Shown here one piece after another: positions 19,465-27,426 of a stretch of 64,000 nt of DNA. A program made the translations under genes and the position numbers. The notes beneath the pieces are model-generated. The model was not told where the DNA came from. It was given only the letters and a program-made list of their open reading frames with translations, and did not search any database. This DNA is from Cyanobacterium stanieri PCC 7202 (lineage in GTDB: Bacteria > Cyanobacteriota > Cyanobacteriia > Cyanobacteriales > Cyanobacteriaceae), in assembly GCA_000317655.1 (NCBI GenBank), contig CP003940.1, forward strand, positions 2,737,547 through 2,801,546. The letters are read 5' to 3'. Position 1 is the stretch's first letter, and every line of letters begins with the position of its first letter.

Positions 19465-19537
19465 AACCCCCATAAAAAAATAAAGTCCAAACACTTCCCC
19501 TAGGAAGAATCTGAACTATTTTAGTTTGTTTTGACTA

Positions 19538-19611
19538 TCGGAGCGGCGGGATTTGAACCCACGACCCCCACTACCCCAAAGTGGTGCGCTACCAAGCTGC
19601 GCTACGCCCCG
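19538..19611 (-). tRNA. tRNA-Pro (GGG)
   Basis: On the minus strand the acceptor arms CGGGGCG and CGCTCCG pair over seven positions with one G-U. The anticodon stem CCACT/AGTGG encloses the loop TTGGGGT, giving anticodon GGG. The T loop TTCAAAT follows a GTGGG stem. The 3' CCA is not encoded. Confidence 0.95.
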
Positions 19612-19663
19612 TTTTTCAATCAACAGTATATGATTATAGCGAATCTAAATTATCTTTGTCAAG

Positions 19664-20020
19664 TCAAAATGACTTTAAAGATTGAACCCCTTGAACCAAA
19701 CCCTGCACGGCATCACTTTCCCAAGCTCCCTCTACCCCACGACCTTGATTAAAGATAATACGTAAACGATAATTATCCACATAACCCTCCGCACCTAACC
19801 ACAATAAAGGGCTTTCTACCTCACAGGAAATGCTTTCCTCCTCCATCAAATGTTCTGCCATGGCTTTCATGGTATCGGTAATTTCCGCCAAAAGACGACA
19901 AAAATCTTCCATTTCTGAGGCAGAAACCTCAAAAGCCCAATCATCGGCACCAATTAAACCTTGATAGATTTCTGCTTTGTCTTGCCAACCGATGCGCCAT
20001 CCTTTTCCTTTTTTTAGCAT
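19664..20020 (-). CDS. DUF1818 family protein
   Basis: This protein begins MLKKGKGWRIGWQDKAEIYQ, which is the typical start of DUF1818, a small family nearly confined to cyanobacteria whose function is unknown to me. It has 118 residues, a central acidic helix region (MEDFCRLLAEITDTMKAMAE) and a beta-rich second half (LLWLGAEGYVDNYRLRIIF). GGAG lies eight bases before the ATG at 20020. The frame extends 16 codons upstream, but that stretch covers the terminator hairpin after rpsF. It follows rpsF by 57 bases on the same strand, so read-through past that hairpin would co-express them. Confidence 0.85.
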   Translation of the reverse strand: MLKKGKGWRIGWQDKAEIYQGLIGADDWAFEVSASEMEDFCRLLAEITDTMKAMAEHLMEEESISCEVESPLLWLGAEGYVDNYRLRIIFNQGRGVEGAWESDAVQGLVQGVQSLKSF

Positions 20021-20035
20021 TGCTTGTACTCCCAC

Positions 20036-20064
20036 AAAAAAAAGGTGGGCATTGCCCACCCTAA
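20036..20064 (-). terminator. GGTGGGC hairpin with T run after rpsF
   Basis: On the minus strand GGTGGGC and GCCCACC (stem at 20044-20060, 3-base loop) are followed by eight T. It begins 17 bases after the rpsF stop and ends 15 bases before the DUF1818 start, so it probably acts as a terminator or attenuator between them. The same palindrome recurs at three other gene ends in this window. Confidence 0.75.
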
Positions 20065-20077
20065 ACAAAGGAATTAT

Positions 20078-20515
20078 TTAAGCCTCGACGGGGGTTTCTT
20101 CTTCCTCGGTGGCTGTGGCTTCTTCTTGAGTTTCAGAAGATTCTTCATTGGTTACTACAGGAGCAGGAGGTGCAACGGTTTCCTCTACTTCGGGGATGTC
20201 ATTTTCTTCAAACTCGATATTTTTATCTTGTTTCATGGTTAAGTAACGAATTACTTCTTCACTCAAACGCATATTTTTTTCGAGGGGGGCAACTTGACTT
20301 CCATCACCAGTGAAGTAGCTTAAAATATAAACTCCTTCTTGGAATCTTTGAATTTCATAAGCAAGACGACGTTTGCCCCATACTTCCATGGATACTTTTT
20401 CTGCACCCAAATCTTTGAGTAGGTCACGATATTTACGCATTTGTTGGTTTACTTGCTCTTGACTGAGATCAGGACGCAAGATAAACATTAATTCATAGGT
20501 ATTAGTTGTAGTCAT
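20078..20515 (-). CDS. rpsF: 30S ribosomal protein S6 with an acidic C-terminal extension
   Basis: S6 sits on the platform of the small ribosomal subunit with S18. The first 105 or so of 145 residues form the normal S6 domain (YELMFILRPDLSQEQV, KRRLAYEIQRFQEGVYIL, LSEEVIRYLTMKQD). After it comes a tail of about 35 residues made mostly of Glu, Thr, Ala, Pro and Val, with runs such as ESSETQEEATATEEEETPVEA split by few other residues. In E. coli such acidity is added after translation by RimK; here it is largely encoded, and rimK is also present at 11-11.9 kb. Confidence 0.94.
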   Translation of the reverse strand: MTTTNTYELMFILRPDLSQEQVNQQMRKYRDLLKDLGAEKVSMEVWGKRRLAYEIQRFQEGVYILSYFTGDGSQVAPLEKNMRLSEEVIRYLTMKQDKNIEFEENDIPEVEETVAPPAPVVTNEESSETQEEATATEEEETPVEA

Positions 20516-20713
20516 TGTAAAAATTTCTCTCCTTATGGACTTTTATGGCTTCCTTCTTTTTGATTTTTTAAGAAGCAAGGTTGGTTGTTATTTATTCCCA
20601 AACATAAAATCATAACACTTTTTGTGACGATATTAATCAGCAAAGAGAAAAATAAATCCATTTATTTTTATGGACTTTTTTTTAGAATACGCTACAATTA
20701 TTTATTGTACCTT

Positions 20714-20795
20714 GCGGATGTGGCGGAATTGGTATACGCGCACGCTTGAGGGGCGTGTGGCCTTGGCCTTGCGAGTTCGAGTCTCGCCATCCGCA
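20714..20795 (+). tRNA. tRNA-Leu (GAG)
   Basis: Acceptor arms GCGGATG and CATCCGC pair perfectly. The anticodon stem CACGC/GCGTG encloses TTGAGGG, giving anticodon GAG. A long variable arm, as expected for Leu, and the T arm GCGAGTTCGAGTCTCGC follow. The 3' CCA is not encoded. The stop codon of hepT lies 2 bases downstream on the other strand. Confidence 0.95.
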
Positions 20796-20797
20796 TT

Positions 20798-21160
20798 TTA
20801 AAAGCGGTAAGGATCTTTATCCGAACTTTCCGATTTGTTTATAGACTCAATTTGAGCTAATAATTCAGGGATATTAGATTGGGTCACTTCCCATAAAATG
20901 TGGTCGTCAACTTCTTTATATTCATGAACAACACGATTACGCATTCCCCTAATAGCATTAAAGGGAATTTGAGGATGATTAGCGATGAAATCAGGGGTTA
21001 ATCGGTTAACAGCTTCACCTATAATTACTATTTGATATAGTACTGATGATTGAGTTTTTTCATCATTTAAAAAAGATGTTTGATCTAAATTTGCACAGAA
21101 TTCGATAATCAAATTACAGGCTTTGATTAAATCTAATATTGCTTCCTGATTTCTGTTCAT
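20798..21160 (-). CDS. hepT: HepT-like ribonuclease toxin (DUF86)
   Basis: HepT is the RNase partner of the HepT/MntA (type VII) toxin-antitoxin systems; it cuts RNA unless modified by the MntA nucleotidyltransferase. The 120-residue all-helical protein carries the family motif RX4HXY as Arg74-NRVV-His79-Glu-Tyr81, along with GEAVNRL and NHPQIPF. Its first 47 bases overlap the end of mntA, as is common for these pairs. The gene ends 2 bases from the 3' end of tRNA-Leu, which fits arrival at a tRNA integration site, though no repeat of the tRNA end is seen. Confidence 0.9.
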   Translation of the reverse strand: MNRNQEAILDLIKACNLIIEFCANLDQTSFLNDEKTQSSVLYQIVIIGEAVNRLTPDFIANHPQIPFNAIRGMRNRVVHEYKEVDDHILWEVTQSNIPELLAQIESINKSESSDKDPYRF

Positions 21161-21467
21161 AGATTACTTGGGAATTGTTTAAAATATTATTTTTTCTGAT
21201 CCAGTTGTGGCTATTGTTGATTGCTCTTTTTGTCACCACATCAACGGTGCGATTAAATAATGAACTGAATTGATGTTCAATGGTATCCAAATCAAAAAAA
21301 GTTATTTTTGCATCCTCCGCAAAAGTTACTAATAAATCAATATCACTATTTTGATTAAAGTCATCTCTCAAAACCGAACCAAATAGGGCTAGTTCGATAA
21401 TTTGCCATTGTTGACATATTTTGCTCACATAAGTGCGATTTGTGTTTAGGCGATCATATATGTCCAT
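21114..21467 (-). CDS. mntA: MntA-like minimal nucleotidyltransferase antitoxin
   Basis: MntA transfers AMP residues to HepT and so blocks it. The 117-residue protein has the nucleotidyltransferase signature GSX10DXD: Gly30-Ser31, then Asp42-Ile-Asp44 in NSDIDLLVTF, plus a likely third acidic residue in TVDVVTK. The antitoxin gene comes first and overlaps hepT by 47 bases, so they are translated together. The C-terminal 15 residues, in the overlap region, are less typical of the family. Confidence 0.88.
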   Translation of the reverse strand: MDIYDRLNTNRTYVSKICQQWQIIELALFGSVLRDDFNQNSDIDLLVTFAEDAKITFFDLDTIEHQFSSLFNRTVDVVTKRAINNSHNWIRKNNILNNSQVIYEQKSGSNIRFNQSL

Positions 21468-21787
21468 TGTTTTAGCTCAATATCAAGACTTTTTGCATAG
21501 AGAATACTCTCTAAGTTAGCATAAAAAATATACCTCAATTAATGGCATAATCATTTAAAGAACGACTGAAAAAAAGAGTTTACTTGAAAACAAGGAACAA
21601 ACGTCAACAAAAATTCATCTCAGGTTCACATGAAAGTCACAACTGATCTTTATACTGGGGTTAGTCAGCTTAAAAAGGTTTTCCTCTTTATCTCCTTCGC
21701 ACTTTAAGCTGACCACCCCAAACAATATTTTTTTAAATCTATAATTATTATTAAAAACACACATTAGTATAGATAAGAGGTTCATAT
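21468..21787. other. intergenic region upstream of the HhoA-type protease
   Basis: A 320-base gap between divergent mntA and the protease gene. It holds the strong imperfect palindrome at 21657-21719. I see no protein gene in it. Confidence 0.5.
21657..21719 (+). promoter_or_regulatory. long imperfect palindrome in the leader of the protease gene
   Basis: GGGGT and GTCAGCTTAAA on the left (21657-21674) pair with TTTAAGCTGAC and ACCCC on the right (21703-21719), 16 pairs in all, with a small 2:1 internal loop. The end loop is 28 bases. A run of seven T begins nine bases later. It lies 68 bases before the ATG, so it could be a leader attenuator, an operator for a dimeric regulator, or the end of a separate small RNA. 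Confidence 0.55.
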
Positions 21788-23002
21788 ATGAGTAAAAAGT
21801 CTTTATTTTCTAAATTAACGGCAGGTACATCTCTGCTGGTAATTGGCTTAGGTATTGGGGTGGGGATCAATTCCTTAACAAATATTGCTGAAATATCTGC
21901 TTTTAGTCCTTCTTTCACCTCCACAGAAGACGGTAATGGTAATAATGGTTCTTCGTCTGTGGCGAGAATTCCAGAGATGAACCGTAATGGTAATGTCAAC
22001 TTTGTGGCGGAGGTGGTACAAGAAGTTGGCCCTGCGGTGGTAAGAATTAATGCGTCCCGTACTGTTAGCACTAGGGTTCCCCCTATCTTTAATGATCCTT
22101 TTTTCCGTAGATTTTTTGGGGATCAGATTCCCAATATTCCCGAGGAGGAAACTAGAGAGGGAACTGGTTCTGGTTTTATTATTAGTGCTGATGGTAAGAT
22201 TTTGACTAATGCCCATGTGGTGGAAGGGGCATCGGAGGTTTCTGTTAACCTTATGGATGGTCGGGTTTTACAAGGTCGGGTTTTGGGTAGTGATGCCCTG
22301 ACAGATTTGGCTGTAATTCAGGTGGATGCTGATAATTTACCTGTGGCTAGGTTGGGTAATTCTGATGATTTAATTATTGGTGAATGGGCGATCGCCATCG
22401 GGAATCCTCTTGGATTGGATAATACTGTCACAACGGGTATTATTAGTGCTACAGGGCGATCGAGCGCCCAAATTGGTGTGGGGGATAAACGTCTTGATTT
22501 TATCCAAACCGATGCCGCCATCAACCCCGGTAACTCAGGAGGTCCTCTTTTGAATGCCCAAGGAGAAGTCGTAGCCATTAACACGGCAATTATTCGTAAT
22601 GCTCAAGGGTTAGGTTTTGCTATCCCTATTAATAGAGCGGCTGAGATTGCAGAACAGTTAATTGCTGATGGTAGGGTAGAACATCCATATATCGGTATTT
22701 CTATGGTTTCTATCACCCCTCAAAATCGCCAAAGAATCGAAAGTCAAGGATTTAGGTTATCTAGCGATGATCGAGGAGTCTTGGTGGTACAAGTAGCGCC
22801 GAACTCCCCTGCCGCTAGGGCTGGTTTACAACCGGGTGATATTATCACAGGTATTGGACAAAATAATAATGTCAGAGATGCAGAAGCCGTGCAACAAGCG
22901 GTTGCCTCTAGTCGTGTGGGTAATGATCTAGAACTCAGATTAAAACGTAACGCCGAAGAAGTTAGTTTAAACGTTACCCTCGGAGTTTTACCCACCCGAT
23001 AA
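21788..23002 (+). CDS. HhoA/DegQ-type serine protease with PDZ domain
   Basis: This is a periplasmic or lumenal trypsin-like protease for protein quality control and stress. The 404-residue protein begins with one membrane segment or uncleaved signal (SLLVIGLGIGVGINSL). The triad is His143 in TNAHVV, Asp173 in LTDLAV and Ser250 in NPGNSGGPL. One PDZ domain follows at about 290-390 (GVLVVQVAPNSPAARAGLQP). Cyanobacteria usually have three paralogues, HtrA, HhoA and HhoB; I cannot say with certainty which one this is. It lies behind a strong leader hairpin and is closed by a terminator. Confidence 0.93.
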   Translation: MSKKSLFSKLTAGTSLLVIGLGIGVGINSLTNIAEISAFSPSFTSTEDGNGNNGSSSVARIPEMNRNGNVNFVAEVVQEVGPAVVRINASRTVSTRVPPIFNDPFFRRFFGDQIPNIPEEETREGTGSGFIISADGKILTNAHVVEGASEVSVNLMDGRVLQGRVLGSDALTDLAVIQVDADNLPVARLGNSDDLIIGEWAIAIGNPLGLDNTVTTGIISATGRSSAQIGVGDKRLDFIQTDAAINPGNSGGPLLNAQGEVVAINTAIIRNAQGLGFAIPINRAAEIAEQLIADGRVEHPYIGISMVSITPQNRQRIESQGFRLSSDDRGVLVVQVAPNSPAARAGLQPGDIITGIGQNNNVRDAEAVQQAVASSRVGNDLELRLKRNAEEVSLNVTLGVLPTR

Positions 23003-23023
23003 AATTGATAAATTGATTGATGG

Positions 23024-23054
23024 GCAATCATCCCCTAGGGGTGATTGCTTTTTT
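23024..23054 (+). terminator. Rho-independent terminator after the protease gene
   Basis: GCAATCA-T-CCCC pairs with GGGGTGATTGC, an 11-base-pair stem with one bulged T and a two-base loop, followed directly by six T. It starts 21 bases after the stop codon. Confidence 0.85.
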
Positions 23055-23057
23055 GTG

Positions 23058-24377
23058 CTAATCGATAATAGGTTCAATTTTATCGACAACTTCAAGGCTA
23101 CCATCAGGATTTACCTGCCAAACATCATAAACACCAACCACATCGCCATTTTCATCAATATCGACATTACCACTGGCACCCTGATAATTAATAGTTTCTC
23201 CGTTACGAATTAATTCCATTGCCTCACAAGGATCAGTTACTTCTATACCATCACCTCCAGCAACTTCTCTGATATTATTTTTAATTCCTTCACCGCTATT
23301 TTGTCCTGCGGCCTCTGCCGCTAACATTAATAAAACAGTGGCATCCCAAGTATGGGGAACAAACGCTGTTAATTCTGTCCCTACACTTTGGCTCCATAGG
23401 GTTCTCAAATCATCTAAGGCATCTCCATCAGCCCCCGGGACAGTACCCAAAGCCCCTGCGATGATGGAAGTGCCATCGGCTCTTGTGCCTACCTGTTGGG
23501 TAAAGTCTTCGGAATAAACCCCATCGGTTAAAAGAATGGTGACACCGTCTGTTAAACCCTGCTGAAAGGCTGACTGTAATAATAAACTACCTGTTTCGGC
23601 ATATAAAATCGCTGCCACCGCATCAGGATTGTTGCCAAAAGCCCCTGCGGCTTCACTGTCAAGGGTTGTGGCTCGAGGATCATATCTCACAGGGCGATCT
23701 TGATTAATCACAGTTCCCCCCAAATCAGTAAAGGATTCATTGAATTGTCGTTCAAATCCTACCCCATAATCATTATTGATTACTACGGTAGAGACATTGT
23801 TAAATCCTCTCTGTCTGGCAAGGGCGGCAAGGGCTTGGGCTTGGTAGGTATCGGGGGGAGCGGTACGGGCCCAAAATCCGTTAAATTCTCCATTTTCAGC
23901 CCTTTCGGTAAATACAGGGCTGGTGCTACCGGGGGAAACCATCATTACTTCATTGCGCACTGCCACATCAAGGGCGGCAGTGGACACACTACTGGCAAAT
24001 GAACCAACCACTCCATGTACTTGATCTACTTCTGTCAGTTTTGTCATGGCGGCGCTTCCTGCGGCTGGATCGGTTTGATCGTCTTCATTGATAAGGGTTA
24101 CAGGTTCACCATTGACTCCTCCACAGGCGTTGATGGTATCCACGGCTAATCGAGCGGCAACGGGCATATTTTGACCAATGGAGGCTAAATCTCCAGTGGT
24201 AGGGAAGAGGGAACCTAGTCTTAAGCCTCCTTGTTGTTGGGATACGGGAGGTTGGGGGGCTGTTGTATCTCCATTCTCTACCGTGCCATCGGTGGTGCCA
24301 AAGATTCCACAACCAACGGTAAACCAATTTAAGCTAATGGCAAGGGTTAAAAATAGTTTTATTTTACTGTTTTTCAT
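23058..24377 (-). CDS. branched-chain amino acid-type ABC transporter substrate-binding protein
   Basis: This is a periplasmic binding protein of the leucine/isoleucine/valine-type family (Peripla_BP_6), 439 residues. A signal sequence ends in TVGC, a likely lipid-anchor site at Cys23, then a Pro/Gln linker. The binding lobes show LRLGSLFPTTGDLASIG, AARLAVDTINACGGVNG and VVINNDYGVGFERQFNESF. In cyanobacteria, relatives such as NatB bind neutral amino acids. No permease or ATPase gene is adjacent, which is usual for scattered nat genes. The ligand cannot be told from sequence alone. Confidence 0.88.
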   Translation of the reverse strand: MKNSKIKLFLTLAISLNWFTVGCGIFGTTDGTVENGDTTAPQPPVSQQQGGLRLGSLFPTTGDLASIGQNMPVAARLAVDTINACGGVNGEPVTLINEDDQTDPAAGSAAMTKLTEVDQVHGVVGSFASSVSTAALDVAVRNEVMMVSPGSTSPVFTERAENGEFNGFWARTAPPDTYQAQALAALARQRGFNNVSTVVINNDYGVGFERQFNESFTDLGGTVINQDRPVRYDPRATTLDSEAAGAFGNNPDAVAAILYAETGSLLLQSAFQQGLTDGVTILLTDGVYSEDFTQQVGTRADGTSIIAGALGTVPGADGDALDDLRTLWSQSVGTELTAFVPHTWDATVLLMLAAEAAGQNSGEGIKNNIREVAGGDGIEVTDPCEAMELIRNGETINYQGASGNVDIDENGDVVGVYDVWQVNPDGSLEVVDKIEPIID

Positions 24378-24439
24378 ATTGTTCTTAATAATAGTTAAGA
24401 TTTAGTTAAAATTTTATATCTAAATGTGATTTTTCAAAC

Positions 24440-26299
24440 TTAAAGATTATTATCGATAATATTAATTAGTTTTTCTTTTTCCTTGATTTTTGGGGCTTGA
24501 TGGGGAGCAAATTTTTGATAACGAACTTTTAAGTCACCGAGGTTAATAGTCATTTTTGCCTGTACTGATGGTTCTTTTTCGGTGTCAAATTTTGGCACGT
24601 TTAAGTAACCAATTTGAGGAATATTGAAATAAAATCTGATTAGATTAGCTTTTTCCATTCTGCCAATGGTGCGACTGGCACAACCTTCGTATAGTCTGAG
24701 GAGGGTAGGTAAGGTGTCTAGTTCGTTGATATGTACTAAAAAACTTTTTTCAAATACTTTGCCAACGGTACAATTTTTTTGACAAATTTCTTTGATTAGA
24801 TCTAAGTTTCTGAGACTAATTAACATTTCGTCGGCAAGGAAACAGGCGGCTTGATAGTTTCCGAATAGGGCTTTTATATCTGCTTTTAGGGGTGCTGATA
24901 GTTGTCTAATACTTGGTCTTTTTTCAAATCTACTTAGGGCTAAATATAATAAGATGTCTTGTCGGCGTTGATCGGCGATCGCCTCCCATTCTTGCTCTTG
25001 AGTCACTTGTAAAATCACTCTGAAAGCCCGTTTAAATGAGCTAAATTCGGCTTTTATGGCTTCTTCTTGAGAAATTTCTCCTTTTATGGGCAATCGACCT
25101 CTTTGGGCGTAAAATTCCATGAGAGGTTGCAATAATTCTTGATAATCAGCAAATTTTTTGAGGGGAGATAAAACCCGGGGCGATCGCACCCTAGAATGAA
25201 AACGAGATGCCCGAAAACTATTGGCTTTGGTGGCATCCCGAAAGACAAAATAAACCCCCAAACCAGCAGGAATTGCCTCAGTTTTTAAAATCTGTTCGAT
25301 ATAGGTTTTTAATTCTTCTTGTTCATAATATTTTTGAAAGGTATTACGTTCAGTAATAATACCATCACCATAAGCCATAAAACCTGATTGACGATCATCC
25401 ACTAATACTTGGGCTGAAACTATTAAAATCTCTTGGGTTAACTCCCATGCCTTCACCAAAGATTCTCGTCTTTCTTGTAAATTTTCAATCACATTAATGA
25501 TATAACCTAAGTTAACGACATCGGCAGATTTTAATTCATTTTCTGGTTGATAATAGGGATCCCATCCTGTACTTTGAAAGCCCTTTTCTTGCATAACTTC
25601 TACATCCTTACCATGACCACAACCATAGTCAAAAAAACTATACTCAGCTTCAAATAAACCCGCTTCAAGGGCTAAACGAACAGGACGAGAAAGTCGATTT
25701 CTGACCATTGCCGCTCGATGACGGTCAACTTTATATAAATCTTCCTCCGTTTTACCTAAAAAACAAACTAAATTGTGATCAACAAAACAGAGATGATGAT
25801 CTCTTAATAATTTTTGCCATTCTTTTTGAGTACCAATGTATTTTGAATTGTCTAATAATCCTAATTGTTCTTCGATATATGTTAGATAAGCAAAGGTTTG
25901 ATAGTTAGGATAATCAACATTAACAAAAGTCTCTTTTCTATGTAGAATAGGGGGATTTTCCGAGCAAGAATAGTCATACTTTTTACTGCTATTCTCTTGT
26001 AAATTAACCAAAATACTTTTATTGATAGCAGGATGGGGATTTGTGTCGAAATCTGGATAAAAAAGATAGGATATTTTTGGTTCCTGAAGATTAAATTTTA
26101 CCAAGGTAAAATTATCTCCATTATTAATGACTATTCGTGCCTTTTTTTCGTATTCTTGTAGGTTAGGATCGAGGTAGGGTAGGGCTGAAATATGGACATA
26201 AAGATGATTCGGTAAAAGTTTACCGATCGCACTTTGACGGGCTAATTGAGCAATTTTGACAAAATCATTAACCCAATCTAAAGACAGATTAATTGTCAT
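24440..26299 (-). CDS. DNA phosphorothioation-associated putative methyltransferase
   Basis: I recognise this 619-residue protein as the family named for its frequent place beside dnd (DNA phosphorothioation) genes. Its core has the marks AAMVRNRLSRPVRLALE, the SAM-binding FFDYGCGHG (222-230), GWDPYY, ADVVNLGYIINVIEN and GDGIITERNTFQKYYEQ. The N-terminal module (26-126: GKLLPNHLYVHISALP, then YLFYPDFDTNPHP, HRKETFV) is repeated in weaker form at the C-terminus (513-612: GKVFEKSFLVHINELD, then YLNVPKFDTEKEP). No dnd, restriction or transposon gene is in the window. What it methylates is unknown. Confidence 0.85.
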   Translation of the reverse strand: MTINLSLDWVNDFVKIAQLARQSAIGKLLPNHLYVHISALPYLDPNLQEYEKKARIVINNGDNFTLVKFNLQEPKISYLFYPDFDTNPHPAINKSILVNLQENSSKKYDYSCSENPPILHRKETFVNVDYPNYQTFAYLTYIEEQLGLLDNSKYIGTQKEWQKLLRDHHLCFVDHNLVCFLGKTEEDLYKVDRHRAAMVRNRLSRPVRLALEAGLFEAEYSFFDYGCGHGKDVEVMQEKGFQSTGWDPYYQPENELKSADVVNLGYIINVIENLQERRESLVKAWELTQEILIVSAQVLVDDRQSGFMAYGDGIITERNTFQKYYEQEELKTYIEQILKTEAIPAGLGVYFVFRDATKANSFRASRFHSRVRSPRVLSPLKKFADYQELLQPLMEFYAQRGRLPIKGEISQEEAIKAEFSSFKRAFRVILQVTQEQEWEAIADQRRQDILLYLALSRFEKRPSIRQLSAPLKADIKALFGNYQAACFLADEMLISLRNLDLIKEICQKNCTVGKVFEKSFLVHINELDTLPTLLRLYEGCASRTIGRMEKANLIRFYFNIPQIGYLNVPKFDTEKEPSVQAKMTINLGDLKVRYQKFAPHQAPKIKEKEKLINIIDNNL

Positions 26300-26389
26300 A
26301 ATACTTTAAGATGTGACCTGTTCTATTTTTTTTAGGCTAGAATAAAAGATTGATTCTCAAACATTAATTTTTATAAATTGTCTTTAAAA

Positions 26390-27292
26390 ATGCCCTACGC
26401 TAGAACTATTAGTACAATAATTGCGATCGCCCTTGCCCTTATCATGATTATTGTGGGTGGATGGTATTTTACCATCGCTTTTGGCGTACTGGTATTTTTA
26501 GCACAACTAGAATACTTTAAATTAGTAAGAGCAAAAGGCATAGAACCTGCCGTAAAAACAACCCTTGTGGTTTCCCAACTACTAATTATTACCGCCACAG
26601 TTGTTCCCAGTTTAACAGATGCCGTATTTGCCTTGGCTGGAGGATTAATTTGTTTTTATCTCCTCTTCCAACCCAAACTCGCCACCATTGCAGACATTTC
26701 CACCTCTATTTTAGGACTATTTTATGCAGGATACCTACCCAGTTATTGGATTCGGTTGCGAGTGAGTCTGGGGGAAAATTCCAACTATGCCCACACCATC
26801 CCCAACATCCACAACCTTCCCCTCGACGGTTATTTTCCCATTAATCCCTTTGATCTCGACAGCTTCCCCGATGCCCTCAAAATTACTTTTATTGCCATGG
26901 CTTGTATTTGGGCGGCGGACATCGGCGCCTATCTAATCGGTAAAAACTTTGGCAAAACCAAACTATCCCCCATCAGCCCCAAAAAAACCGTAGAAGGAAG
27001 CCTCTTCGGAGTCACAGGCAGTATTTTGGTAGGCATTTCTGGCGCATGGTTTCTACATTGGGCGCATTGGATTCTCACAGGAATTATTTTAGGGCTGCTC
27101 ATTGGTATAGTTAGTCTCTTGGGTGACTTAATGGAATCCATGATGAAAAGAGACGCAGGAGTAAAAGACTCAGGAGAACTAATCCCCGGCCATGGTGGTA
27201 TCCTAGATCGTACCGATAGTTACATTTTTACCGCCCCAGTGGTGTATTATTTCATAACCCTATTTTTACCCTTCTTTAGTAAATGGGGGTAA
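26390..27292 (+). CDS. cdsA: phosphatidate cytidylyltransferase
   Basis: CdsA makes CDP-diacylglycerol from phosphatidic acid and CTP at the inner membrane, the entry to phosphatidylglycerol. From the ATG at 26390 it has 300 residues with about seven or eight membrane segments and the family signature near the end: LLGDLMESMMKRDAGVKDSG followed by PGHGGILDRTDS. The frame also opens from a TTG four codons upstream, which I reject. It is divergent from the methyltransferase gene, 90 bases away. Confidence 0.93.
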   Translation: MPYARTISTIIAIALALIMIIVGGWYFTIAFGVLVFLAQLEYFKLVRAKGIEPAVKTTLVVSQLLIITATVVPSLTDAVFALAGGLICFYLLFQPKLATIADISTSILGLFYAGYLPSYWIRLRVSLGENSNYAHTIPNIHNLPLDGYFPINPFDLDSFPDALKITFIAMACIWAADIGAYLIGKNFGKTKLSPISPKKTVEGSLFGVTGSILVGISGAWFLHWAHWILTGIILGLLIGIVSLLGDLMESMMKRDAGVKDSGELIPGHGGILDRTDSYIFTAPVVYYFITLFLPFFSKWG

Positions 27293-27294
27293 AC

Positions 27295-27336
27295 TCTCCC
27301 CCTTCAAAGGGAGATGCCGAAGGCAGAGGGGTAGGG
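27295..27336 (+). repeat. palindromic interspersed repeat after cdsA
   Basis: TCTCCC (27295-27300) pairs with GGGAGA (27309-27314), followed by GCCGAAGGC, itself a small palindrome, and AGAGGGGTAGGG. I know this CTCCC/GGGAG plus GCCGAAGGC arrangement as a common intergenic repeat in cyanobacteria. It may also end the cdsA transcript. Confidence 0.55.
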
Positions 27337-27426
27337 ATTTACGAATACTCAATTCAGTAACCCTTTAATTTGGTAACATGGAGATAGGAATATTAACAAA
27401 AGTTAACACAATCAATTTTCATAATT

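Noticed and set aside
24378-24439. dnd or restriction genes next to the methyltransferase
   Set aside because: Both neighbours were read: one is a solute-binding protein and the other is cdsA. No defence gene is present.
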